DNA of 64,000 nucleotides from Sphingomonas folli (GCF_019429525.1 NZ_JAHXZL010000002.1:1-64000); one strand, 5' to 3'. Counted from the first letter of the stretch, positions 6,352 to 15,705 are shown. Translations and numbers: made by a program. The notes: generated by a model from the letters alone, not told the origin.

Positions 6352-7619
6352 AACCAGGTCCTCACACCCGCCACGAAACTGAAGCCGCCGGTGTTGTCAC
6401 CGCGTGCGCGGGTAAAGCGCGCCGTGTCGCCGAACTGCCGTTCCCAGGACACGCCGATGTAAGGGGCGAACTCGCGACGCCCCTCGTAGCGAAGACGAAA
6501 CCCCGCCTCGAGGTCGGTGAGCCCCGAGCCGGTGCCGGTTTCGGGCACATCCTGGGCCGAGAAGTTGGCCTCTACCCGGGGCTGGAGCACGAACCAGTTG
6601 GTGATGCGCTGATCGTAATAGCCTTCGGCACGGCCAAGCACGTCGCCCTTGTCGGAGAGGAACAGCGCGCCCTCCACTTCGAACCAACCGGGGGCCAATC
6701 CCTCGATCCCTACCGTCGCATAGGTGCGCGAAGGGTTGGGCTTGAAGTCGTAGCGAACGCCTGCCTGGAGGTTCCAGTAAGGATCGAGCGCCCGACTGTA
6801 GAGCGCTTGCACCTCGGCCTGTTCGAGCGGCTTGCCGAACGTACCTTCTCCCTCGGTCTTGAGCGTGAAGCGATTGATGTCGCCTCCGATCCAAGCCTCG
6901 CCATCCCAGCGATAGCCGTCACCGCCCTCGCGCGCCTGATATTCGGCGAGGTTGAAGAGGATCTGATAGACGGTCATCCCGCCGTGCTCGCGGCGCAGAT
7001 CGTTTTCGCGCGAGCTTGCCATGGCGTCCGCCCCCCAGAAACGGTCGGCGAGGTGGTCGCCGGCAGGAGCGGGAGCGGGCTTGTTGCCGGGGGAAAGGTC
7101 GGTTCCGACCTTCGCGGCCGACTGATTACCGGACATCGCCATGCCCGGCATCGCGCTCATGTCATGGCCTGCATGTGGGTCCTGCTGAGCGCCGGTCGAT
7201 GCTCCCATGCCGGGCATGGCCGACATATCGTGCCCGGCGTGCGGGTCCTTGGCGGGCGCGGCCTGCTGACCGCCCATATCCATCCCCTGCATCCCGCTCA
7301 TGTCGTGGCCGACGTGGGGATCGGGAGCCGGGGTCCGGCCCATGCTCATCCCGGGCATCTTCATGCCTGTCATGTCGTGCCCGGCGTGAGGGTCGGCCGC
7401 GGGCCGAGCGGCGCGCCTGACCGGTGCCTTCCGAGCCGGTGCCTTCCTGACCGCCGGCTTCTTCGTGGCCGGCTTCGCGCGCGCGGCCGGTTTTTTGGCG
7501 GGCATCTTCATCCCGGGCATGGACATGCCCGGCATCATGGAGTGGTCCATGCTTTGCCCGATCGCGGGGGCGGCGAGGCCGAACGACGCCAAGCCGGCGA
7601 GAAGAAGCGCGCGCGTCAT
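6348..7619 (-). CDS. copB: Outer-membrane copper resistance protein CopB
   Basis: The 423-residue product has a signal peptide (LLLAGLASFGLAAPAIG), then a Lys/Ala/Pro-rich linker (residues about 40-75). Four tandem DPH(A/V)GHDMxxM units follow (about residues 75-160), rich in His and Met for copper binding. From about residue 195 comes the CopB beta-barrel (FWGADAMASSRENDLRREHG, then alternating strands to the terminal RTWF). Its ATG overlaps the copA stop (ATGA). CopB works with CopA to sequester periplasmic copper. Confidence 0.95.
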   Translation of the reverse strand: MTRALLLAGLASFGLAAPAIGQSMDHSMMPGMSMPGMKMPAKKPAARAKPATKKPAVRKAPARKAPVRRAARPAADPHAGHDMTGMKMPGMSMGRTPAPDPHVGHDMSGMQGMDMGGQQAAPAKDPHAGHDMSAMPGMGASTGAQQDPHAGHDMSAMPGMAMSGNQSAAKVGTDLSPGNKPAPAPAGDHLADRFWGADAMASSRENDLRREHGGMTVYQILFNLAEYQAREGGDGYRWDGEAWIGGDINRFTLKTEGEGTFGKPLEQAEVQALYSRALDPYWNLQAGVRYDFKPNPSRTYATVGIEGLAPGWFEVEGALFLSDKGDVLGRAEGYYDQRITNWFVLQPRVEANFSAQDVPETGTGSGLTDLEAGFRLRYEGRREFAPYIGVSWERQFGDTARFTRARGDNTGGFSFVAGVRTWF

Positions 7620-9571
7620 GCTGCCGCTCCTGCCTTGCGGACCTGGACGACGCGCATCATGCCGGCATGCATGTGGTAGAGCATATGGCAGTGGAAGGCC
7701 CAGTCGCCTTCCTCCCCGGTCACGTCCCAGCTCACCGTGCCGCCCGGTTGGACCAGCACGGTATGCTTTCGAGGCGCATAGGCGCCCTTACCCGTCACCA
7801 AGTCGAAAAAGTGGCCGTGAATGTGGATGGGATGCCCCATCATCGTATCGTTGATGAGTGTCACCCGCACTCGCTCGCCATGGAGCAGGGTAATCGGATC
7901 GGGGTTCTCCGACAGTTTCTCGCCGTCGAAGCCCCACATGTAGCGCTCCATGTTACCGGTCAGATGCAGTTTGATCTCGCGTTCCGGCGCACGCGTGTCC
8001 GGATTGCGATCGAGCGCCATCAGATCTCGATACGTCAGCACACGGTGCCCGACGTTCTCGAGCCCCTGTCCGGGATCGCCGGTGCGATCGACCGGCATCG
8101 GCGAGATGGTCTGCACGCCCGGTCCCTTCTTCACCTCTGGCGCTTTGGAAAAGTCGCGCATGTTCATCGCGCCCATGTCCATGACCGACATGTCCATGCC
8201 GCCCATCTGATCGCCGCTCATGCCGGGCATTGCCCCGCCTGCCTGGCCCATCCCGGGCATGGCGGAGCCTTGGGCCTGCCCGTGATCCACGCCCGCCATG
8301 TCGCCTGCTGCGGCACCGGCCGCCCCGTGGTTCATTTGCGAATGATCCATGCCCGGCATCGTGCCGGTGCCGTGACCCATCGCGGCATGGTCCATGCCGG
8401 ACATCGATCCCGCCGCGGCGCCCATAGCACCATGGTCCATCGTGCCATGATCCATGCCGCCCATGCCCATATCCTTCATGGTTGCGAGCGGACGCTTGCG
8501 GAGCGGGGGCACCTCGGCCGCCATGCCTTCGCGCGGCGCGAGCGTCGCGCGCGCCATGCCGGAGCGATCGACGCTCTCGCCGACCAGCGTATAGGCGCGC
8601 AGGTCGGACGGCGTGACGATCGCGTCATAGGTCTCGGCGGGGCCGAACTGAAACTCGTCGATCTCGACCGGACGAACGTTCAAGCCATCGGCCGCGACGA
8701 TCGTCATCGGCAGGCCCGGGATGCGGACGTTGAAGGTGGTCATCGACGATGCGTTGATGAAGCGCAGCCGCACTCGCTCGCCGGGCTGGAACAGCGCAGT
8801 CCAATTGTCCTTGGGTCCGTAACCGTTGACCAGGTAGGTGTAGACCGAACCCGTGACGTCGGCGACGTCGGCGGGGTCCATCCGCATCTTGCCCCACTCG
8901 AGCCGCTCTTTCAGCGACTGATCCTTGCCGGCGAGAAGCCCGGATAGGGTCTGGCGTTGGCGGTTGAAGTAGCCCGATTCCTTCTTCAGCCGGTCGAACA
9001 GGTAATGCGGGTGACGGAAGCTGTGATCGGACAGCACGATGACGTGCTCCCGATCGAACTGCACCGGGTCGGGGTTCTTGGGATCGATCAGGATCGGACC
9101 ATAATGCCCTTCCTGCTCCTGCAGTCCGGAATGGCTGTGATACCAGTACGTCCCGCTTTGGATGATCGGGAACTCGTAGGTGAAGGTGGAGCGCGCCGGG
9201 ATACCCGGAAAGGCGATCCCCGGCACGCCATCCATCTGGAAAGGCAGTAGCAGCCCATGCCAGTGGATCGAGGTTTCCTCGTCCAGCTCGTTGACGACGT
9301 GAAGGCGGACGCTCTGGCCTTCACGCAGGCGGATGAGCGGGGCCGGCACGGTGCCGTTGATGCCGATCGCGTGGCTCTGCCGCCCGTCGATCATCATCAT
9401 CTGATGCGCGACCTTGAGCGTGATGTCCTCGCCCGAAACGGTCGGCAACGGCTTGGCGATGCCCGCGGAGACAGGCTGCGCCCACGCCGGCATATAGGCC
9501 GACAGCGCGAGGCCACCTCCCGCCAGACTGGCACCGCGCAGAACTTGGCGGCGGTCGAGAACGCGCGACAT
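7616..9571 (-). CDS. copA: Multicopper oxidase CopA, Tat-exported
   Basis: The 651-residue protein starts MSRVLDRRQVLRGASLAGGG, a twin-arginine signal, with GAGGAG just upstream. Copper-ligand motifs are visible: IHWHG, TYWYHSHSG, HPIHIHGHFF near the C-terminus, and FHCHMLYHMHAGMM last. Between about residues 365 and 480 lies a long Met/His-rich insert (repeats such as GMDH and GHGTGTMPGMDH). It oxidises Cu(I) and binds copper in the periplasm. First gene of the copA-copB-PepSY operon, with an ECF-type motif 48 bases upstream. Confidence 0.96.
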   Translation of the reverse strand: MSRVLDRRQVLRGASLAGGGLALSAYMPAWAQPVSAGIAKPLPTVSGEDITLKVAHQMMMIDGRQSHAIGINGTVPAPLIRLREGQSVRLHVVNELDEETSIHWHGLLLPFQMDGVPGIAFPGIPARSTFTYEFPIIQSGTYWYHSHSGLQEQEGHYGPILIDPKNPDPVQFDREHVIVLSDHSFRHPHYLFDRLKKESGYFNRQRQTLSGLLAGKDQSLKERLEWGKMRMDPADVADVTGSVYTYLVNGYGPKDNWTALFQPGERVRLRFINASSMTTFNVRIPGLPMTIVAADGLNVRPVEIDEFQFGPAETYDAIVTPSDLRAYTLVGESVDRSGMARATLAPREGMAAEVPPLRKRPLATMKDMGMGGMDHGTMDHGAMGAAAGSMSGMDHAAMGHGTGTMPGMDHSQMNHGAAGAAAGDMAGVDHGQAQGSAMPGMGQAGGAMPGMSGDQMGGMDMSVMDMGAMNMRDFSKAPEVKKGPGVQTISPMPVDRTGDPGQGLENVGHRVLTYRDLMALDRNPDTRAPEREIKLHLTGNMERYMWGFDGEKLSENPDPITLLHGERVRVTLINDTMMGHPIHIHGHFFDLVTGKGAYAPRKHTVLVQPGGTVSWDVTGEEGDWAFHCHMLYHMHAGMMRVVQVRKAGAAA

Positions 9572-9618
9572 GAAAACTCCTCGAAGGGTAGGGCAGCTCA
9601 CTGCCCGTCTCACGCTTC

Positions 9619-9644
9619 TACGCGTGTCGGCGTCCCATCCCTCA
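9619..9644 (-). promoter_or_regulatory. ECF-type promoter motif, copy P1 (copA operon)
   Basis: TGAGGGAT, 13 bases, GCGTA on the minus strand, in the 70-base gap between the sigma factor gene and copA. It ends 48 bases before the copA ATG. Confidence 0.75.
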
Positions 9645-10211
9645 GCCCGCGTTCAACTTTTCCATGAGGCGCGCCCGCGCGCGATATAGGCGGGTTTCGA
9701 CCGCCTTTTGGCTGATCCCCAGGACCTCGGCCGTTTCGGCTTGGCTCAAACCTTCGATCGTCCGGAGCACCAGCGGCTCCTTCAGGTTCGCCGGCAGGGT
9801 CGAGATGGCGCGTGTCACGCGATCAAGCTCTTGACGGTCGGCCACGCCATCGTCGATCGGCACCTGGTCGTCGACGATCGCTTCGGTCTGGCTATCGATC
9901 GGAAGGGCAAAGGAGAGGAAGCGCCGGACCGCCCTCTTGCGAGCCCAGTCACGGCACTTGTTGATCGCGATCGTCGACAACCATGCCTTCATAGCGCGCT
10001 GCGCGTCGTATCGCGGCAGGGCCTGGTACGCGGCAACGAAGGTTTCCTGCACCAGATCGAGGGCCTCGTCGGCCTCCCCGACGCAGGCACGGGCGAGCCG
10101 GAATACCGGCTGGCGGTAGCGACGTACGATTTCGGCAAAAGCGGCCTGTCGACCGGCGATGCTGAGCGCTGCAAGCTCGCCATCGGACAGCGCGGTCCAG
10201 TCGAGGCTCAC
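9642..10211 (-). CDS. ECF sigma factor, CnrH-like
   Basis: The 189-residue product has a sigma-70 region 2 (DEALDLVQETFVAAYQALPR, AWLSTIAINKCRDWARK) and a region 4 helix-turn-helix (GLSQAETAEVLGISQKAVET, RLYRARARL). Its GTG start overlaps the stop of the sensor gene (GTGA). The order anti-sigma, sensor, sigma matches cnrYXH of Cupriavidus. The likely targets are the five shared promoter motifs around the copper genes, including its own operon. Confidence 0.92.
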   Translation of the reverse strand: MSLDWTALSDGELAALSIAGRQAAFAEIVRRYRQPVFRLARACVGEADEALDLVQETFVAAYQALPRYDAQRAMKAWLSTIAINKCRDWARKRAVRRFLSFALPIDSQTEAIVDDQVPIDDGVADRQELDRVTRAISTLPANLKEPLVLRTIEGLSQAETAEVLGISQKAVETRLYRARARLMEKLNAG

Positions 10212-10648
10212 CCCTGGCCGTCGGTGAGCGCCTTCACCACCGCATCGTCAAACTGGGAGGTCTGGTTCGGGCGCAGGAGCTGCCGCATGGCGAAGATGTG
10301 CGCGAGCGTTGCCTTCTGCAGTTCGCCCATGGCGGCGTGGCTCTGATCGACCGCAGCCGCGACCCGAGGACCATTGCCGTGCTCGGCTTCGATCGCCTCG
10401 GCAAGGCGAGCATTGGTGGCGCGCAGCTCCAATTCGAGCGCGCGCCGCTGGACCGCGAACCGATCCTCCAAGACCTTCAAACGCGCTTGCTGGCTGGGAT
10501 CGAGCGCGAGCTTGTGATGCAGCACCTCGTGGAGCGCCGCACCGGGCTGTTTGGGCTGGGGCAGCAACGCACGTCCGACGAACACGCCTCCGATCGCCGC
10601 GAGGAAAGCGAGCAAGACGCACAGCACGACCCGTCTGGTCGAGGTCAT
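10208..10648 (-). CDS. Periplasmic heavy-metal sensor, CnrX/ZraP-like
   Basis: The 146-residue protein has an N-terminal membrane anchor (VVLCVLLAFLAAIGGVFVG). A helical periplasmic domain follows with HEVLHHKLALDPSQQ, a long charged helix and LAHIFAMRQLLRPNQTSQFD. His and Met residues are possible copper ligands. ATG 10648 overlaps the upstream stop. In CnrX-type systems the metal-bound sensor releases the sigma factor from the anti-sigma protein. Confidence 0.88.
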   Translation of the reverse strand: MTSTRRVVLCVLLAFLAAIGGVFVGRALLPQPKQPGAALHEVLHHKLALDPSQQARLKVLEDRFAVQRRALELELRATNARLAEAIEAEHGNGPRVAAAVDQSHAAMGELQKATLAHIFAMRQLLRPNQTSQFDDAVVKALTDGQG

Positions 10649-10917
10649 GGTTCGCCGATCAACAGGCTCGAGGGCGCGAGCGGCGAGGCGCCACCAAGCG
10701 GGGCGAGCGACACCGCCGGGCTGGCGGTCGCCGGCAGCTCGGCGCCGATCATGCCGATCGCAAGCGCCGCCATGGTCACGACACCGAGGCCGAGCCCGGC
10801 CTGGCGCACGACGGGGCGCGCGCTGATGCGCACGAGCACCTGCTCTTCGATACCTTCGAGCGCTGTCGGGACGGGTGCGCCCGCCAGCCTCGCCAATGCT
10901 CTGTCCAGATCGTCCAT
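10645..10917 (-). CDS. Small membrane anti-sigma protein, CnrY-like
   Basis: The 90-residue product has a soluble N-terminus (MDDLDRALARLAGAPVPTAL, a possible sigma-binding helix). One TM helix follows (about residues 41-61, GLGLGVVTMAALAIGMIGA), then a short periplasmic tail. The start at 10917 has GGAG upstream. No sequence family is certain. The assignment rests on size, topology and its first position in a Y-X-H gene order with ATGA overlaps. Confidence 0.7.
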   Translation of the reverse strand: MDDLDRALARLAGAPVPTALEGIEEQVLVRISARPVVRQAGLGLGVVTMAALAIGMIGAELPATASPAVSLAPLGGASPLAPSSLLIGEP

Positions 10918-10946
10918 GCTTTCCACTCCGCCCCTCTAACATCCGT

Positions 10947-10972
10947 TACGCATGGCTGCCCATCACCCCTCA
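10947..10972 (-). promoter_or_regulatory. ECF-type promoter motif, copy P4 (cnrYXH-like operon)
   Basis: TGAGGGGT, 13 bases, GCGTA on the minus strand, 30 bases before the anti-sigma gene start. This implies autoregulation. It is back to back with P3. Confidence 0.7.
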
Positions 10973-10980
10973 TGGGACGG

Positions 10981-11006
10981 TGAGGGATCGGCGACCGGGC
11001 GGCGTA
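10981..11006 (+). promoter_or_regulatory. ECF-type promoter motif, copy P3 (copCD)
   Basis: TGAGGGAT, 13 bases, GCGTA on the plus strand, ending 31 bases before the copC ATG. It has the same spacing as the four minus-strand copies. Confidence 0.75.
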
Positions 11007-11036
11007 AATAGAGCACGAACCTCACGGAGTAGCCCC

Positions 11037-11408
11037 ATGCGTCGGATCTTCCTGCCTGCCACCTTGGCCCTTCTCGGCATCGCCGGCGCCGCCCAGGCTC
11101 ACCCGAAGCTCCTGTCGGCCTCGCCAGCGGCGAACGCGACCGTCGCCAAGCCTGCGCGCATCACGCTTCGCTTCAGCGAGAAGCTGATGCCGAAGTTTTC
11201 TGGCGCGGATCTCGTGATGACCGGTCATGGCGGCACCGAGCATGCACCGATGAAGGTCACAGCCGCGACCGCGATCGGCGGAGATGGCCGCACCCTCGTC
11301 GTCACGCCGAAAGCGCCGCTCGCCGCAGGACGCTATAGCGTCGCATGGCATGTCGTCTCGGCCGACACGCACCGCGTCACCGGCAACATCGCCTTCGCAG
11401 TGAAGTAA
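11037..11408 (+). CDS. copC: Periplasmic copper-binding protein CopC
   Basis: The 123-residue product has a signal peptide (PATLALLGIAGAAQA) followed directly by HPKLLSASPAANA, whose His is the N-terminal Cu(II) ligand of CopC after cleavage. The beta-sandwich ends WHVVSADTHRVTGNIAFAV, including the second copper site (D-x-H). CGGAG lies before the ATG at 11037. It is followed after one base by copD. Confidence 0.95.
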   Translation: MRRIFLPATLALLGIAGAAQAHPKLLSASPAANATVAKPARITLRFSEKLMPKFSGADLVMTGHGGTEHAPMKVTAATAIGGDGRTLVVTPKAPLAAGRYSVAWHVVSADTHRVTGNIAFAVK

Positions 11409-11409
11409 A

Positions 11410-12339
11410 GTGGCCGCCGACTGGCCGCTGATCGCGGTTCGCTTCGCGCTCTACATGACGCTGAGTGGCCTGTTCGGCTTATCGGCCTTCAGCCTCTACG
11501 GCCTCAAGGCCGGCGAACGCGCGGACGCTATCGCCTTGCGCCCGTGGCTCGTCGCATGCGCCCTGCTGGGGCTCGTGTTCTCCTGCATCGCTCTCGCGCT
11601 CCTCGCTGCGGCGATGGCAGGGGCGCCGCCCTGGCCGATCGACCGCGAGGCGATCGGAATGCTGCTTACCGGGTCGGCGACGGGCACGGCGTGGGAAACT
11701 CGCATGATCGCGCTGGTGGTCGGGACCATTTTCGCACTGATCGCGCGAGGACGGACCGCTCCGCTCGGCCTGGTAGCGCTCGCGGCGGGGATCGCGCTCG
11801 CAACACTCGCCTGGACGGGTCACGGCGCAATGGACGAGGGCGCGACCGGCTGGGTTCATCTACTGGCCGATATTCTGCACCTATGGGCAGCCGGCGCCTG
11901 GGTCGGCGCCCTGCTCGGTCTGACGCTGCTCGTCACGCGTGCGCCTAGTCGCGTCGACACCGCCCATCTCCGACTTAGCCATCGCGCACTGCATGGCTTC
12001 GGTCTGGCGGGTACGATTTTGGTCGGCACGATCGTGGTAACAGGGCTGGTGAATGGCTGGCTGCTGGTCGGCGTCGGCAATCTGCGACGCCTTCCCGACG
12101 CCCTCTACGGCCAGCTTCTTCTCGCCAAACTCGCGCTGTTCGGCGCAATGCTGGGGCTGGCGTCGATCAATCGCTTCCGACTGACGCCGGCTCTCGAGCG
12201 TTCGATCGCCGCGGCCGATCTTCGGGGCGCGCTCGGCACTCTGCAGCGCAGTCTCGCGATCGAGGCTGGCTGCGCCATCACGATACTAGCGCTCGTTGCC
12301 TGGCTGGGCACGATGGAACCACCCGCATCGGCGATGTGA
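11410..12339 (+). CDS. copD: Inner-membrane copper protein CopD
   Basis: GTG start; 309 residues, almost all in eight hydrophobic helices. Family motifs are visible: TGHGAMDEG and HLLADILHLWAAGAWVGALL (a helix with His ligands), HGFGLAGTILVGTIVVTG, and YGQLLLAKLALFGAML. CopD is proposed to bring copper from CopC across the inner membrane. It is translationally close-coupled to copC. Confidence 0.94.
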   Translation: MAADWPLIAVRFALYMTLSGLFGLSAFSLYGLKAGERADAIALRPWLVACALLGLVFSCIALALLAAAMAGAPPWPIDREAIGMLLTGSATGTAWETRMIALVVGTIFALIARGRTAPLGLVALAAGIALATLAWTGHGAMDEGATGWVHLLADILHLWAAGAWVGALLGLTLLVTRAPSRVDTAHLRLSHRALHGFGLAGTILVGTIVVTGLVNGWLLVGVGNLRRLPDALYGQLLLAKLALFGAMLGLASINRFRLTPALERSIAAADLRGALGTLQRSLAIEAGCAITILALVAWLGTMEPPASAM

Positions 12340-12449
12340 GAGGCCGGCGCCGGATCGACGACTGGCGCGATCAAACCCGCATGGCCGTTGCTGCCATTCA
12401 GGCAGGTGCTGATGGCGAAATAGTGTGCGGAACACTGGACAAGCCTCAT

Positions 12450-12469
12450 ATATCCGTTAAGCTGGATAT
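12450..12469. promoter_or_regulatory. Inverted repeat at the arsR start, probable ArsR operator
   Basis: ATATCC-GTTAAGCT-GGATAT, 6-bp arms and an 8-base spacer, ends exactly before the arsR GTG codon. Dyads of this type at the arsR promoter are bound by ArsR/SmtB repressors. Confidence 0.6.
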
Positions 12470-12802
12470 GTGGAAAACGAGACTGCTATTTTGGCGCTGG
12501 GTGCTCTTGCACAAGGAACGCGCCTGGACACGTTCCGCCTGTTGGTACGGCACGAACCGGATGGCTTGGCTGCCGGCGATATCGCGCGTCAGCTCGACGT
12601 GCCGCAGAACACCATGTCGGCGCATCTCGGTATTCTCGCGCGCGCCGGCCTGGTGCGCTCCGAGCGCCATAGCCGGTCGATCATCTACCGTGCCGACCTC
12701 GACGGCCTGCGCGCGCTGACGCTGTTCCTCGTCAAGGATTGCTGCGCCGGCAATTCGGAGCTGTGCGCGCCGCTCGTCGCCGAACTCGCCCCCTGCTGCT
12801 GA
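12470..12802 (+). CDS. arsR: ArsR-family arsenite-responsive repressor
   Basis: The 110-residue product has a winged helix (GLAAGDIARQLDVPQNTMSA, HLGILARAGLVRSER). The metal cysteines are not in the recognition helix but near the C-terminus: DCCAGNSELC and the terminal PCC. This resembles the ArsR type that uses a C-terminal Cys-Cys-Cys site. The start is GTG at 12470, overlapped by an out-of-frame ATG. First gene of arsR-arsC-arsB-arsN2-arsH. Confidence 0.92.
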   Translation: MENETAILALGALAQGTRLDTFRLLVRHEPDGLAAGDIARQLDVPQNTMSAHLGILARAGLVRSERHSRSIIYRADLDGLRALTLFLVKDCCAGNSELCAPLVAELAPCC

Positions 12803-12813
12803 AAGGACGCCCC

Positions 12814-13242
12814 GTGGCCGTCGATATCGTCATCTATCACAACCCCGAGTGCGGCACGTCGCGCAACACGCTGGCGATGATCCGCAACGCCGGCATCGAG
12901 CCGCACGTGGTCGAGTATCTGAAAACCCCTCCAGCCCGCGCGTTGCTGATCGAGCTGATCGAGCGCGCCGGCCTGACGCCCCGCAATTTGCTGCGCGAGA
13001 AGGGGACGCCCTATGCGGAATTGGGTCTCGATAACACATCGCTGTCCGATGACGCGCTGTTGGACGCGATGATGGCGCATCCGATCCTCATCAACCGACC
13101 GCTGGTCGTCTCGCCGATCGGCGTGAAGCTCTGCCGGCCCTCCGAAGCCGTGCTTGATCTGCTGCCGACCGATCAGCTCGGCGCGTTCGCGAAAGAGGAC
13201 GGCGAGCAAGTGGTGGACGCGTCGGGCCAGCGCGTCGCCTGA
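12814..13242 (+). CDS. arsC: Arsenate reductase, glutaredoxin-coupled type
   Basis: The 142-residue product begins [20 protein letters not shown] with the catalytic Cys in NPxCGTSR. Further on are [14 protein letters not shown] and [18 protein letters not shown], with the family arginines. It reduces arsenate to arsenite using glutathione and glutaredoxin. GTG start with GAAAGGA upstream. The stop overlaps the arsB ATG (TGATG). Confidence 0.95.
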   Translation: MAVDIVIYHNPECGTSRNTLAMIRNAGIEPHVVEYLKTPPARALLIELIERAGLTPRNLLREKGTPYAELGLDNTSLSDDALLDAMMAHPILINRPLVVSPIGVKLCRPSEAVLDLLPTDQLGAFAKEDGEQVVDASGQRVA

Positions 13243-14528
13243 TGCTCCTTGCCGTCCTGATCTTCGTCGCGACGATCGCGCTCGTCATCTGGCAACCCAA
13301 AGGGCTCGGGATCGGGTGGAGCGCGATGGGCGGGGCCGTCGTGGCGCTGCTCGCGGGGGTCGTCACGCTGTCCGACGTGCCGGTGGTGTGGGGCATCGTC
13401 TGGAACGCGACGGCCGCGTTCGTCGCGATCATCGTTATCAGCCTGCTGCTCGATGAAGCCGGATTCTTCGAATGGGCGGCCCTCCATGTCGCGCGCTGGG
13501 GCAGGGGGCATGGTCGCCGGCTGTTCGTTCTGATCGTGCTGCTCGGTGCGGCGGTCTCCGCGCTGTTCGCCAACGACGGCGCGGCGCTGATCCTGACGCC
13601 GATCGTCATCGCCATGCTGCGGGCGCTGGGCTTCAAAGACAAAGCGACGCTGGCGTTCGTCATGGCGGCGGGGTTCATCGCCGACACGGCCAGCCTGCCG
13701 CTGGTCGTATCGAACCTCGTCAACATCGTATCGGCCGACTTCTTCCGTGTCGGGTTCGGCGACTATGCGTCCGTGATGGTACCGGTCGACCTGGTGTCGA
13801 TCGCCGCCACGCTGGGCGCGCTCTTGCTGTTCTTCCGGCGCGACATACCGGCGGACTATGACATAGGCGCGCTGCGTGCGCCGCGTGACGCGATCCGCGA
13901 CGCCGCGACGTTCCGCGCCGGATGGGTCGTTCTCGCGCTGCTGCTCGCTGGGTTCTTCCTGCTTGAACCGCTCGGCGTGCCGGTCAGCGCCGTCGCCGCT
14001 GCCGGCGCGATCCTGCTGCTGGTGATCGCGGGGCGCGGCCATGTGATCTCAGCGGCCAAGGTGCTGCGCGGCGCACCCTGGCAGGTCGTGATCTTCTCGC
14101 TCGGCATGTACCTGGTCGTCTATGGCCTGCGGAACGCCGGCCTGACCGACCATCTGGCAGCACTGCTGGATCGCACCGCGCAAGGCGGCATGTGGGGTGC
14201 CGCGCTGGGCACAGGCGTCATCGCAGCGGTCCTGTCGTCGGTGATGAACAATATGCCGACCGTGCTGGTGGGCGCGCTGTCGATCGACGCCACCCACGCC
14301 ACGGGCCCGATCAGGGAAGCAATGATCTACGCCAACGTGATCGGCTGCGATCTCGGTCCCAAGCTGACGCCGATCGGCTCGCTCGCGACGCTGCTCTGGC
14401 TCCACGTCCTCGGGCAAAAGGGCGTGCGGATCGGATGGGGCTATTACTTCCGTGTCGGCGTGACACTCACCGTGCCGGTGCTGCTCATCACGCTCGCGGC
14501 GCTTGCGATCAGGATTGGCATCGCATGA
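13242..14528 (+). CDS. arsB: Arsenite efflux transporter, ArsB family
   Basis: The 428-residue protein has about 11-12 TM helices. ArsB signatures are visible: [75 protein letters not shown] and [20 protein letters not shown]. It extrudes the arsenite made by ArsC. Its stop overlaps the start of the GNAT gene. Confidence 0.96.
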   Translation: MLLAVLIFVATIALVIWQPKGLGIGWSAMGGAVVALLAGVVTLSDVPVVWGIVWNATAAFVAIIVISLLLDEAGFFEWAALHVARWGRGHGRRLFVLIVLLGAAVSALFANDGAALILTPIVIAMLRALGFKDKATLAFVMAAGFIADTASLPLVVSNLVNIVSADFFRVGFGDYASVMVPVDLVSIAATLGALLLFFRRDIPADYDIGALRAPRDAIRDAATFRAGWVVLALLLAGFFLLEPLGVPVSAVAAAGAILLLVIAGRGHVISAAKVLRGAPWQVVIFSLGMYLVVYGLRNAGLTDHLAALLDRTAQGGMWGAALGTGVIAAVLSSVMNNMPTVLVGALSIDATHATGPIREAMIYANVIGCDLGPKLTPIGSLATLLWLHVLGQKGVRIGWGYYFRVGVTLTVPVLLITLAALAIRIGIA

Positions 14529-14959
14529 CCAGAATGGTCGCCACGTTGCTCGACCCTGCCGGCCTGGCTGGCTTGGCACAGTTGCTGGATGCCGCGAACC
14601 TACCGAGTGCCGATCTCGCCGGTCCCGGCCGCCTGTTCTTCCGGTTCGAGGCCGATAACCTCGTCGGCTATGGTGGGGTCGAAGGCGAAGGGAGTGACCG
14701 GTTGCTCCGCTCGATCGTCGTCCTCGCCGATCGTCGCGGGCATGGCCTGGGCCGGACATTGGTCGTCACCCTCGAACGACAGGCTCGCGACTTCGGGGTG
14801 CAGCGCCTCCATCTCCTGACGACGACGGCTGCGCCTTTCTTCCGGACGCTCGGCTATGCCGACTCCGACCGCGGCGCGGCTCCCCCGGCCGTCGCTGCAT
14901 CGCGCGAGTTCACCGCGCTGTGCCCCGCGTCGGCCGTCTATCTCGTGAAAGCCCTCTGA
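14525..14959 (+). CDS. arsN2: GNAT acetyltransferase of the arsenic operon, ArsN2-like
   Basis: The 144-residue GNAT fold contains [20 protein letters not shown] (acetyl-CoA loop variant RRGHGLG), [18 protein letters not shown] and a C-terminal [19 protein letters not shown]. This pattern and its place between arsB and arsH match arsenic-operon ArsN2 proteins. The substrate of ArsN2 is less certain than that of ArsN1. ATGA overlap with arsB and TGATG overlap with arsH. Confidence 0.85.
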   Translation: MTRMVATLLDPAGLAGLAQLLDAANLPSADLAGPGRLFFRFEADNLVGYGGVEGEGSDRLLRSIVVLADRRGHGLGRTLVVTLERQARDFGVQRLHLLTTTAAPFFRTLGYADSDRGAAPPAVAASREFTALCPASAVYLVKAL

Positions 14960-15705
14960 TGCCGCTCCGCACGCTGCCCGATCCCGATACCATGCCGGCG
15001 CTCAATCCCGCCTATGCCATCCGGCGACCCGCCGTGGGGCTCGGCCCGCTCGACCCCGCGCCCCGTATCCTTCTGCTCTACGGTTCGCTGCGCGAACGGT
15101 CCTTCTCCCGGCTGTGCGTCGAGGAAGCGGCGCGCCTGCTCCGGCTCTTCGGCTGTGAAACGCGCATCTTCGATCCATCGACCCTGCCGCTGCCCGACCA
15201 ACATGCCGGCGACGATCATCCGGCCGTCCACGAGTTGCGTGAGCTGTCCTTGTGGTCGGAGGGGCAGGTGTGGTGCAGCCCGGAGCGGCATGGCCAGATC
15301 ACCGGCATCATGAAGCTGCAGATCGACCATCTGCCGCTGTCGATGGGCGGGATGCGTCCGACGCAGGGACGCACGCTCGCGGTCATGCAGGTGTCGGCCG
15401 GATCACAGTCTTTCAACAGCGTCAACACGCTGCGCGTGCTGGGTCGCTGGATGCGGATGGTGACGATCCCGAACCAGTCGAGCGTCGCCAAGGCGTTCAA
15501 CGAGTTCGATGACACCGGGCGCATGAAGGCGTCGAGCTATTACGACCGGATTGTGGATGTGATGGAGGAGCTGGTGCGGTTCACGATACTGCTGCGCCCA
15601 CACACTGCCCAACTCGTAGATCGCTATTCGGAGCGCAAGGAAGCCGGGATGCCGATCGACACCACCACGGACCCCTCCAGCATCGCGACAGCGCCGCAAT
15701 CCTGA
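14959..15705 (+). CDS. arsH: NADPH-dependent flavoprotein ArsH
   Basis: The 248-residue product contains [16 protein letters not shown] (FMN phosphate loop), [40 protein letters not shown] and [20 protein letters not shown], all characteristic of ArsH. It oxidises trivalent organoarsenicals and may reduce metals. Last gene of the ars operon. Confidence 0.96.
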   Translation: MPLRTLPDPDTMPALNPAYAIRRPAVGLGPLDPAPRILLLYGSLRERSFSRLCVEEAARLLRLFGCETRIFDPSTLPLPDQHAGDDHPAVHELRELSLWSEGQVWCSPERHGQITGIMKLQIDHLPLSMGGMRPTQGRTLAVMQVSAGSQSFNSVNTLRVLGRWMRMVTIPNQSSVAKAFNEFDDTGRMKASSYYDRIVDVMEELVRFTILLRPHTAQLVDRYSERKEAGMPIDTTTDPSSIATAPQS

